Assembly: GCF_032970905.1 (NCBI RefSeq)
Contig: NZ_JAWJZA010000002.1
Length of the DNA: 64,000 bases
Direction: 5' to 3' (one strand)
Source: Veillonella absiana
Lineage (GTDB): Bacteria > Bacillota > Negativicutes > Veillonellales > Veillonellaceae
Shown: piece by piece, positions 55,246 through 63,319 of the stretch
Layout of the letters: every line of letters begins with the position of its first letter
Position numbering within the stretch: position 1 is the stretch's first letter
Notes under the pieces: model-generated
Databases searched by the model: none
What the model saw: the letters and a program-made list of their open reading frames with translations, nothing else
What the model was told of the DNA's origin: nothing
Program-made: the position numbers and the translations under genes

Positions 55246-55269
55246 TCCAATCGATGAAAGTAGGAAGTT

Positions 55270-55887
55270 ATGAAAGAACTTTGGGGTAAGATTAAATATA
55301 ATATTCAGCGTGTTATGGATTCCGATCCAGCTGCGTCGAATGTGTTCATGGTATTGTGGACCTATCCGCATATTACAGCACTATTCTGGCACTTCTTTGC
55401 CCACCGTTTGTACAAGGCAGGCTGGCCAACATTGGCACGCCGTGTTGCCTTGCATTCACGGCATGTAACGGGTATCGAAATTCACCCTGGCGCGACCATC
55501 GGTAAAGGTCTGTTTATCGACCATGGCATGGGCGTTGTTATCGGTGAAACCGCTATCGTTGGTGATAATGTAACCCTGTTCCATCAGGTAACCCTTGGCG
55601 GCATGTCCTCCAAGAAAACGAAACGCCATCCTACTATCGAGGACAATGTACTCATCGGTACAGGTACAAAAATCCTCGGGGACATCACCATCGGTGCACG
55701 CACGAAAATCGGTTGTAACCTTGTTGTAAAACATAATATCCCAGCCGACATGGTTGTGTTCGAAACCGACCCAGAAAATATGTACATCCGTCGCCCACGC
55801 CGCGATTTGCATGTGGTCAATGGCAAGAAAACAGATCCTGTGGCTGAGAAAAAATTGCCGGATAGCTATATTGAATACTATATTTGA
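55270..55887 (+). CDS. cysE: Serine O-acetyltransferase
   Basis: A 205-aa short-form CysE. The left-handed beta-helix hexapeptide region runs from about residue 70 (IEIHPGATIGKGLFIDHG) to 155, with GGMSSKKTKRHPTI as the active-site loop. It supplies O-acetylserine to CysK. AGGAAG precedes the ATG. Confidence 0.95.
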   Translation: MKELWGKIKYNIQRVMDSDPAASNVFMVLWTYPHITALFWHFFAHRLYKAGWPTLARRVALHSRHVTGIEIHPGATIGKGLFIDHGMGVVIGETAIVGDNVTLFHQVTLGGMSSKKTKRHPTIEDNVLIGTGTKILGDITIGARTKIGCNLVVKHNIPADMVVFETDPENMYIRRPRRDLHVVNGKKTDPVAEKKLPDSYIEYYI

Positions 55888-55903
55888 TAGGTGAGTGGTG
55901 AAT

Positions 55904-56047
55904 ATGGAAAATCAGAGCATTCCAATTCTTGAAGATTTAAGTGAGAAAGACGTTGATCTTATGATGGCAAAAGGCTATATAGAAGCACTGCAGGGAAATT
56001 CATATGATATTGATGCGGTGTTTGAAGAATTGGAAAAGGACCTATAA
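55904..56047 (+). CDS. Small acidic protein, RelB-antitoxin-tail-like
   Basis: A 47-aa acidic protein. Its C-terminal half (MMAKGYIEALQGNSYDIDAV, then FEELEKDL) resembles the toxin-binding tail of RelB/DinJ-type antitoxins, but the usual DNA-binding half is absent and no toxin gene follows. It has a GGTG-type ribosome site and its own terminator. It is either a real small protein or a remnant at the edge of the accessory region. Confidence 0.5.
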   Translation: MENQSIPILEDLSEKDVDLMMAKGYIEALQGNSYDIDAVFEELEKDL

Positions 56048-56091
56048 TATAAAAGTTTAGTAACTGTAATTTTAGAATATAGAATTCAGGT

Positions 56092-56126
56092 AAAAGCATC
56101 TACGGAATAAGTAGGTGCTTTTTTTT
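56092..56126 (+). terminator. Terminator before the accessory region
   Basis: AAAAGCATCTAC (56092-56103) pairs with GTAGGTGCTTTT (56111-56122, one G-T pair), followed by more T. Confidence 0.85.
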
Positions 56127-56251
56127 ATCAAAGTTAGGTAATCTTTGATGTGGGTTTGTGTTTTACTCTATCATAGCGGCATAGTTTTTGATTATAATAA
56201 CAATAGATGTGCTAATTACAGAATTCAAATACATGTAAGTTGAGGAGTTTT

Positions 56252-56490
56252 ATGATAACGGGTACAATTAAAAACAAAGTCGATAAAATTTGGGATGATA
56301 TCCATGCTGGTGGGTTAACAAACCCGTTAGCGGTTATCGAACAGTTGACATAATTGATGTTCATTCGTTCTTTGGATGAAAAAGAACTTGAAAAAGAAGC
56401 ATTAGAATCCATGATGGGCTCATCGGTGGATGATAAAATATTCCCACAATCTGATGTGGGACAATCTATGCGTTGGTCCAAGTTCAAAAA
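56252..56490 (+). pseudogene. hsdM: 5' fragment of a type I methyltransferase gene, with nonsense codon
   Basis: The first 33 codons read MITGTIKNKVDKIWDDIHAG and on to VIEQLT, the standard HsdM beginning. A TAA at 56351-56353 stands where HsdM has Tyr (TYLMFIRSLDEKEL). The same frame then continues with HsdM-like sequence to about residue 79 (RWSKFKN) before changing to helicase sequence. GAGGAG lies 6 bases before the ATG. So one nonsense mutation plus replacement of the gene's middle have inactivated it. Confidence 0.8.
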
Positions 56491-59200
56491 TATAGTGATT
56501 CTTCTAAATCAGTTGTATGGAGGTGATGCGCTGGTAAAATTGTACGCAGGCTCTGTTTTTTCCAGTACTGGAAATCATCAAGGCCTGAAGCAAATTAATG
56601 CCAATTACACCGAACTCACAACATTTGAACGTATCTTTGCGCAATACAGAAATGATTATTTGACAATTCCGGCAGACACAGAAAAACACTTTTTCAGTTC
56701 TCAGAAGGAAGCGTATGACCATCTTAGCGACCCATGCTTTAGTTATTCTGGCCCGACCTCGATGGGGAAATCTTTCATCATGCGAATGTTTATCAAGGAT
56801 GAAATCGTCTTGCAAGGGGCCAAAAAGAACTATGCGCTAATTGTGCCAACTAAGGCTTTGATTAACGAAGTGCGAAGTAGTGTCATCAATGACTTGGGCG
56901 TAAATTTGGAACAGCATGATTATCATGTGGTATCCGCTGCAAGTGACGTGGCTCTTGAAGAAAGGCATCATTTTATATTTGTTTTGACACCTGAGCGGTT
57001 GCTCTATCTATTGATTAGCAAACCGGATATTGAAATAGACTATTTGTTTTTAGATGAAGCACATAAGCTGTCTGGTAAAAACAGTCGAGGCCCATTTTAT
57101 TATAAAGTGGTAGATATGCTGCTCAAGCGAACACATAAACCACACTTTATATTTGCTTCACCGAATATTCCGAATCCACAAGTATACCTTCGCCTCATGA
57201 ATGACATTATAGGAAATGGGGATGAAAACAAGCTGGCTTCTACATATTCGCCGGTTATTCAAGTGAAATTTTTGATGGATTTTGTTGGCGGACAAATTGA
57301 TGTATATAATGAGAAGGCTGATAAGCAGGTAAAAATTGCCGACATAAAACAGTCTGGCGCAAAACTTAATGATATGCTTGTTCTGTTTGAAGCCAAGAAC
57401 CTGAGAATGCCACCAGAGGATAGAACGCAGACAATAGTATATTATAATGGTCGAGCAAGGGCCATTGCCGCTGCAAAAGAATATACCAATTATGCTGGTA
57501 TAAAAGAGAAAAACGACCCTGAACTGAATGCGCTATCAAAGGATATCAGTCAGGAAGTTCATGGAGATTATTATCTTGCCGATATGATAAAAAAGGGCGT
57601 TGCATATCATATCGGTTATCTTCCAGCGTCCATAAGGACAAGAATAGAGAAGCTGTTTCAAAGTGGACACATTACCATTATGTTTTGTACCAGTACGCTA
57701 CTGGAAGGAGTTAATTTACCAGCAGATAATCTATTTATCACAGACACCAAGATTTTCCGTCGCCAGATGAGTCCTGTGGATTTCAGAAACTTAATCGGAC
57801 GCGTTGGTCGTATCAGTTATAATTTGTATGGAAATGTGTATTTTGTTTCTGAAGAAAACTCTGTAACGCCTGAGACGTATGTTGAAATGCTGCAGACGCC
57901 GGTTCCAGAACAGGAGCTTTCGATTGTAACAAATCCTGACGTCCTGAAAAAGGTTGAAAAGAAGTATATTGTTGATATTCTGAAAAGTGGCAGTTCTGTT
58001 ATACCGCAACGCACGAACGAGGATGGTAAGGAACTACAGTCAGAAGAATCCTATGTTATGATGCGTAAATTTGGACTGATTCTCCTGCGTGACATTATGG
58101 AAGATAGAGATAGTCTTGTTCGCAGGGAATTTTCGGATTTATTAACACCAGCTGAAGAAGATGGTATTAGAGAAAAATTCCAAGGGGTGCCAACACTACC
58201 GGATGATGACATTAATACTTCGGTTGACCAAACAAAAAAACTTATTATTGCCATCAAGGACGGCCTTAGCTATCCAGAGTGCCCGAATGGCAAATTTGCC
58301 TATCCCGATGTAATTGAATTTTTGAACAAGCTATCAAAAATTTTTGATTGGGAGATATATGAAAAATCGTTCCTGGGGAAGGAATCTCTTAGAAAATGGT
58401 ATGCCGTCATTCTGTGCCAATGGATGGAAGGCACCGGACTCAGCTATATCATGAAAAAAGCAATAGAGTACAAGAGAGACCACCCAGACAATTTCCGTGT
58501 GTCTGCATACCAGCCACCAACAACATACAATGACCGTTCTAAAGAACATAGAAATGTTGTTTTTGCGGATACGCTTGAGGTAATTGAAAATGTTATTCTA
58601 TTCAGTATATCGAATTACTTCTTGCGCTTTTCAAACGAATACAAAAAAATTCATCAGGTAGATGAATTTGAGAACAACTGGTATGAGTATGTTGAATTTG
58701 GCACGACCAATCCGCTTACTATACTATTGCAGAGAAATGGCTTCACACGTGAAGTGGCAACCTATATTCGAAATCATCAGGATGAATATGTAGTTCATGA
58801 TGGAAGCACTGGCAAGCTCAAGCTAAGAGGTTCATTACTCCAGTGCGGAAACACAAGTGTGGAGTCCGAGGCCTTTGATATCAAGTATAATGTACCAGGT
58901 CTGTTTGTTGATGAAGAACAGGATGATGAGCAACTTTCGATGGTACGTACTATTCAATGCCCAAATTGTCTCATTGAATTTGAAGTGGATTTGGAAGAGT
59001 ACATTTGGGATTCCAGCAGTTATGAAAAAGAGAATGGAATGGGGCCGGATGCTGTTCATAGCTTTGATACAGAGCATTCGTGCAGATGTCCTTATTGCAA
59101 TAGCATCATTCGAGTATCTGGCTGGATTCGAGAATATCCGATAGGGGCCTACGATTCTGAAGATATCGATTTTCAGGTGATTGAAGACGACGAGGAATAA
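56357..59200 (+). CDS. SF2 DEAH-box helicase with C-terminal zinc ribbon, HsdM-derived N-terminus
   Basis: About 947 aa. The first 45 or so residues are HsdM sequence, so the true helicase begins near 56490 and may have lost its own start. Walker A is GPTSMGKS (56750-56773), Walker B LDEAHK (DEAH at 57053), motif V TSTLLEGVNLPA and motif VI GRVGR near 57795. The C-terminus has CPNC and CRCPYC, a zinc ribbon. The style matches helicases of Hachiman (HamB) or AbpB-type defence, but no DUF1837 partner was seen. Arginine is often AGA/AGG, unlike housekeeping genes here, which suggests transfer. No good ribosome site is evident. Confidence 0.8.
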   Translation: MFIRSLDEKELEKEALESMMGSSVDDKIFPQSDVGQSMRWSKFKNIVILLNQLYGGDALVKLYAGSVFSSTGNHQGLKQINANYTELTTFERIFAQYRNDYLTIPADTEKHFFSSQKEAYDHLSDPCFSYSGPTSMGKSFIMRMFIKDEIVLQGAKKNYALIVPTKALINEVRSSVINDLGVNLEQHDYHVVSAASDVALEERHHFIFVLTPERLLYLLISKPDIEIDYLFLDEAHKLSGKNSRGPFYYKVVDMLLKRTHKPHFIFASPNIPNPQVYLRLMNDIIGNGDENKLASTYSPVIQVKFLMDFVGGQIDVYNEKADKQVKIADIKQSGAKLNDMLVLFEAKNLRMPPEDRTQTIVYYNGRARAIAAAKEYTNYAGIKEKNDPELNALSKDISQEVHGDYYLADMIKKGVAYHIGYLPASIRTRIEKLFQSGHITIMFCTSTLLEGVNLPADNLFITDTKIFRRQMSPVDFRNLIGRVGRISYNLYGNVYFVSEENSVTPETYVEMLQTPVPEQELSIVTNPDVLKKVEKKYIVDILKSGSSVIPQRTNEDGKELQSEESYVMMRKFGLILLRDIMEDRDSLVRREFSDLLTPAEEDGIREKFQGVPTLPDDDINTSVDQTKKLIIAIKDGLSYPECPNGKFAYPDVIEFLNKLSKIFDWEIYEKSFLGKESLRKWYAVILCQWMEGTGLSYIMKKAIEYKRDHPDNFRVSAYQPPTTYNDRSKEHRNVVFADTLEVIENVILFSISNYFLRFSNEYKKIHQVDEFENNWYEYVEFGTTNPLTILLQRNGFTREVATYIRNHQDEYVVHDGSTGKLKLRGSLLQCGNTSVESEAFDIKYNVPGLFVDEEQDDEQLSMVRTIQCPNCLIEFEVDLEEYIWDSSSYEKENGMGPDAVHSFDTEHSCRCPYCNSIIRVSGWIREYPIGAYDSEDIDFQVIEDDEE

Positions 59201-59232
59201 GGAAATAAGCATTGTGGAATGGAGGAAGCCAA

Positions 59233-62200
59233 ATGAAAGGCTCAGAAGCTAAAATGACAGGGTTTATGGAAGGTGCGGACAAGCGCTTTGTAATCCCTGT
59301 GTATCAGAGAAAATATGACTGGAAATATGACAATTGCCGTCAGTTATATGAGGACTTGAAAAAGATTGTTCAAGATGGGAGAAGCAGTCACTTTTTTGGC
59401 AGCATTGTTTCTGCTGTTGTTCCCAACGGCAGTAAAATTGAGTACCACATTATTGATGGGCAGCAGCGCCTTACCACCATTAGCCTATTGCTTTTGGCGA
59501 TTCGAAATCTTATCGCACAGGGCAAGGTGACGACAACGGATGACAAGCTGGATGAGCAGATAAGCCAGAGATTTCTTGTGTCACCGTGGGCCAGTGAAGA
59601 CGACAGAATCAAGCTGCGTCCGGTAAAGAGTGATAGAGATGCACTTGCAAAGCTGTTCGGTGATGAGGAAGATTATGACGGCAGCTCGAACCTGACCATC
59701 AACTATCAGTTCTTTTATGAAATGGTAGAAAAAGAAGAAATCCCGGTGGCTGATTTGTATGCGGCCATTGGGAAACTTGAAATTATCAGTATTACCCTTG
59801 ACCAGGGTGACAATGCACAGTTGATTTTTGAAAGTCTTAACTCCACTGGTTTGGCTCTAACCGAAGGTGATAAAATCAGAAACTATGTGCTGATGGGCCT
59901 CCCTGCGCAAAATCAAACAAAATACTATGATACCTATTGGGCGAAAATTGAAAAATGCACAGCCAATGACGTGAGTGGATTTGTTAGAGATTATCTCAGC
60001 ATTAAGCAGCAAGTGACGCCTACTGTGAGCAATGTATACCAGTCGTTTAAGAGCTATTCCGAGACTGCAGCATTACCGGTGGATGTCTTGCTGACCGACC
60101 TTCTGCGATACGCCAGATTTTTTGAAAAACTTTTGACTTGTAAGAGTGGTTTGAATGAACAGAAACTGGACGATTGCCTTTATCGTTTGATGCGACTGGC
60201 GATTGTTGTTACAAGACCATTCCTTATGGAAGTGCTCCGTTTGCATCAAGATAGCAAAGTTACCACCGATGATGTTTTGAAGATATTCTTGATAACCGAG
60301 AATTACCTATTCAGGAGAAATATCTGCGAAGTACCTACGAATGCACTAAATAAGATATTCCTGAATTTGAACAAAGAAATTATTCGCTACGATAACACAG
60401 CGGACAATTATGTGGCCAAGTTTATTTATGCGTTACTGTCCAAGATGGAAAGCGGTCGCTTCCCGGATGATGATGAATTTGCGGCTGCACTTGCTGAAAA
60501 GCAGGTATATCAGATGCGTGGTAAATACAAGGCATACTTATTTGAGCAATTTGAAAACTATGGTACCATCGAGACCAAGGATGTATACACGCACTTGGAT
60601 AATAATGTCTATACGATAGAACACATTATGCCGCAGCATCTTACTCCGGCATGGACTGAGTCCTTAGGTGCAGATGCGGCAGAAATACACGAAGCATGGC
60701 TTCACCGGCTGGCTAACCTGACATTGACTGGCTATAATCCAAATCTGAGCAATAACACCTTTACGGAAAAGCGTGATGCAAAAGACGGTGGTTACAAAGT
60801 CAGCGGTTTGAAGATGAATCAGAAGATTGCGACAAAATCGACATGGGGATTGCCAGAGCTTAAAGAGAGAAATGAGGAAATGGTTAAGCTGGCTATGGAG
60901 ATTTGGGCATGTCCAGAAACCGCTTTTGTTCCTGCAGAGAAAGAATTTGATTCGTGTACGCTGGACGATGAAAACTATGACCTCACTGGGCGTGACATTG
61001 CCAGATACAGTTATTTGACAACAGAGCAGCCGGTTACCAGCTGGACTGACATGTTTGAACACGTTGTAAAATTCCTGCATCAAAAAGACAAGTCTGTCCT
61101 CACCAGCCTGGCCTTTAGCTCTAAGGATAATACCGAGCTTGCTGCCTATGTAAGCAACGATGAATCAGGCCTAAGAAGCGCTTTGAAAATAGATGGCAAT
61201 GTGTATGTGGAAAAGAATACAAGCACCGCAATGAAGATTTCTATCCTTCGGAGAATTTTTGCACTGTACGAGGCAGACCCTATGGACTTGGTATTCTACC
61301 TGAAGGATTCCGAATCAAAGAAAACTTCCGATGCAAGCAGATATGAAATCAGAAGGCGCTATTGGGAATATGCGCTTCCAATAATTCAAGCACAGCATGT
61401 TCATCGAGGAACCTACAGTAATTGCACGCCAACAACATCCAATACCGAGTCGGGATTTTTTGGCATTAGCGGTTTTAATGTTAGTTGTATCGCAAATTAC
61501 GACAATGCACGAATTGATTTCTATTTGGGCAGCAGCGATACAAAGAAGAATAAAGATGCGTTTGATTTACTCTATAGCCATAAGGATGACATTGAGGAAG
61601 AACTCGGCATTTCGCTTGAGTGGGACAGAGCCGATACCTATAAAGCATCTTGGATGTGCTATGCCCTGAATGGCGTAAGCATCACCAACGAGGCTGATTG
61701 GCCACGGATGGCAAAGTTCCATGCAGAATGGAGCGATAAGATTTGTGGAGCTATGTTGCCATACCTTCAAGATGGCAGCAGCATGCGCCTTCAGAATATT
61801 GCCGGAGCCTTTCGTGAATGGGCAATGACACGCTCTGACGTTGATTTGAATATGGCAAAATGCAATCGTACTTATACACGTTTCACTACACCGGGAATGA
61901 CTGCAATTCTTCCAGATTTGCTGGATGCACCAAGTGGATGGAACACCGACAATCATTACTTTTATGAAATCATCAATCGTAATGGGAAAGAGGCTTATAT
62001 CCAGTTTGCAATCAGCTCCAAGAATATTACGGATGAATTCAGAGCAATCTGCGACAAGATAAATGCAATCTACCCGGCAAAGATGGGCAAAGAAGAATGG
62101 CTGTGGAGAACACCATTTAGGACATCCAATATAAGCATACCGGAAGATTTATCCCAAGATACGATATTTACAAGTCTTGATTCATGTTTAGATGAGATAC

Positions 62201-62241
62201 TCGCATTTGAAACAGACTTGGCAGAAAAAATGAAGGTCTGA
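59233..62241 (+). CDS. GmrSD-type (DUF262/DUF1524) protein with extra C-terminal domains
   Basis: A 1002-aa protein. The N-terminal DUF262 domain has IPVYQRKYDW (21-30), HFFGSIVSA and DGQQRLTT with the nucleotide-binding DGQQR at 75-79. A DUF1524 HNH nuclease follows with EHIMPQ (His464) and HRLANLTL (His491, Asn495). GmrSD enzymes cut modified phage DNA. The C-terminal 400 residues add further domains, one DUF4268-like (about 710-840), also found in restriction loci. The start at 59233 has GGAGGA upstream; TTG 59212 is less likely. It lies 32 bases after the helicase. Confidence 0.85.
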   Translation: MKGSEAKMTGFMEGADKRFVIPVYQRKYDWKYDNCRQLYEDLKKIVQDGRSSHFFGSIVSAVVPNGSKIEYHIIDGQQRLTTISLLLLAIRNLIAQGKVTTTDDKLDEQISQRFLVSPWASEDDRIKLRPVKSDRDALAKLFGDEEDYDGSSNLTINYQFFYEMVEKEEIPVADLYAAIGKLEIISITLDQGDNAQLIFESLNSTGLALTEGDKIRNYVLMGLPAQNQTKYYDTYWAKIEKCTANDVSGFVRDYLSIKQQVTPTVSNVYQSFKSYSETAALPVDVLLTDLLRYARFFEKLLTCKSGLNEQKLDDCLYRLMRLAIVVTRPFLMEVLRLHQDSKVTTDDVLKIFLITENYLFRRNICEVPTNALNKIFLNLNKEIIRYDNTADNYVAKFIYALLSKMESGRFPDDDEFAAALAEKQVYQMRGKYKAYLFEQFENYGTIETKDVYTHLDNNVYTIEHIMPQHLTPAWTESLGADAAEIHEAWLHRLANLTLTGYNPNLSNNTFTEKRDAKDGGYKVSGLKMNQKIATKSTWGLPELKERNEEMVKLAMEIWACPETAFVPAEKEFDSCTLDDENYDLTGRDIARYSYLTTEQPVTSWTDMFEHVVKFLHQKDKSVLTSLAFSSKDNTELAAYVSNDESGLRSALKIDGNVYVEKNTSTAMKISILRRIFALYEADPMDLVFYLKDSESKKTSDASRYEIRRRYWEYALPIIQAQHVHRGTYSNCTPTTSNTESGFFGISGFNVSCIANYDNARIDFYLGSSDTKKNKDAFDLLYSHKDDIEEELGISLEWDRADTYKASWMCYALNGVSITNEADWPRMAKFHAEWSDKICGAMLPYLQDGSSMRLQNIAGAFREWAMTRSDVDLNMAKCNRTYTRFTTPGMTAILPDLLDAPSGWNTDNHYFYEIINRNGKEAYIQFAISSKNITDEFRAICDKINAIYPAKMGKEEWLWRTPFRTSNISIPEDLSQDTIFTSLDSCLDEILAFETDLAEKMKV

Positions 62242-62263
62242 TTTGACGAATCGAGGTGAAAGA

Positions 62264-63100
62264 ATGTTTATTGATACTCACTCAAAAGAAAGCATGGAAA
62301 AAACACTGTGTGATTTATTGAATGTTACAGAAGATGAACTATATGTAATCATATCTGAAATTGGCAGTAGAGCTGGTGATGATTATGATATATGGAAAAG
62401 TGGAATTCGAGACTTTATAAATCAACACAGACCCAGTAGCTTACCTGATGAGATTTTGTTGTTTCATTTGGCACGAAGGCTTCAGGGCACGGAAGATGAT
62501 GTTATTGCTCGAAATCTCTTGGATTTGCTAACTACAGAAAACGCTTTCAGTAAAGTGCTAAAAGAGCATAAGGTTGAGTTTTATAAAGAGGACGGTCATA
62601 TTGAGACTATCTACAACGGAAAAAATGTGGACTGGGAAAAGTGCTGGAATGGTAATTCGAGTTATATGAAGTCTCGCCTTGGATATTTTAAAGGAAGAGA
62701 AGATCATTGTTTTAATGGGTTTGCGTTTAAGGATTTATTATATAAGAATAGCTATGCGAGAAATCTTTCTGGTGTTCCGGAGTTTATAGGACAGTTGATT
62801 GAATGCCTTGGATGCAGAGAATTGGGGCACTTTTTCATGGAACACAGCGCATACTATTGCTATGAATATAAAATACCAATAGACAGAGTAATGTTTGATG
62901 ACCATGATTCGTACTCAACTGGAATGAAGCAGAAATATCTGATTGAATGTGTCATTGAGCGCTTGCGTGATTACCGGTATAGCAATCCACGCTATATGTA
63001 TGACCATGAAAATCCAGTTCTAAGGTTAGCAGATGATGACATACTCCCGGCTTCATATTTCGTGTCCAAAGAAATAATCACGGGAGATATGCTTAGGTGA
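62264..63100 (+). CDS. Uncharacterised protein of the defence cassette
   Basis: A 278-aa, mostly polar protein with no signal peptide or membrane segment. I recognise no family. Visible features are an N-terminal helical region with RDFINQHRPSSLPDE, a mid-section with Trp and Tyr (YNGKNVDWEKCWNGNSSYM), and a His/Cys/Tyr-rich stretch (ECLGCRELGHFFMEHSAYY). The start ATG 62264 has GAGGTG upstream, 22 bases after the GmrSD gene, so it belongs to the same operon. It ends at 63100 beside a different open frame, so a frameshift near the end is possible. Confidence 0.75.
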   Translation: MFIDTHSKESMEKTLCDLLNVTEDELYVIISEIGSRAGDDYDIWKSGIRDFINQHRPSSLPDEILLFHLARRLQGTEDDVIARNLLDLLTTENAFSKVLKEHKVEFYKEDGHIETIYNGKNVDWEKCWNGNSSYMKSRLGYFKGREDHCFNGFAFKDLLYKNSYARNLSGVPEFIGQLIECLGCRELGHFFMEHSAYYCYEYKIPIDRVMFDDHDSYSTGMKQKYLIECVIERLRDYRYSNPRYMYDHENPVLRLADDDILPASYFVSKEIITGDMLR

Positions 63101-63290
63101 ACTAATAGCACCTTTTAATTTTGCTTCACTTTTTAATTTTACCTATTCTGACCGAGAGGAGACCCTGCAAAGATGGTATCAACAGCAAGAATGGCCCGTT
63201 CCAGAACACCAAATTTCAGGTGCGGAACAGGCCGAAAAAACTATCGAAATACTGGGAATGCCTTGTTTACAGGGCCTTTTTACTACATAA
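63078..63290 (+). pseudogene. Orphan coding-like frame at the cassette end
   Basis: A 70-codon frame without a start overlaps the end of the previous gene and reads SDREETLQRWYQQQEWPVPE then HQISGAEQAEKTIEILG before TAA. Composition looks truly coding. It may be the frameshifted C-terminus of the 278-aa protein or the tail of another lost gene. Confidence 0.45.
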
Positions 63291-63319
63291 ATTCTTGTAT
63301 CAAAAACGTGGTCTTGATA

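Noticed and set aside
56357..63100. Direct assignment to Hachiman
   Set aside because: The helicase style fits HamB, but no DUF1837 (HamA) protein is recognisable, and a GmrSD gene is not part of that system.
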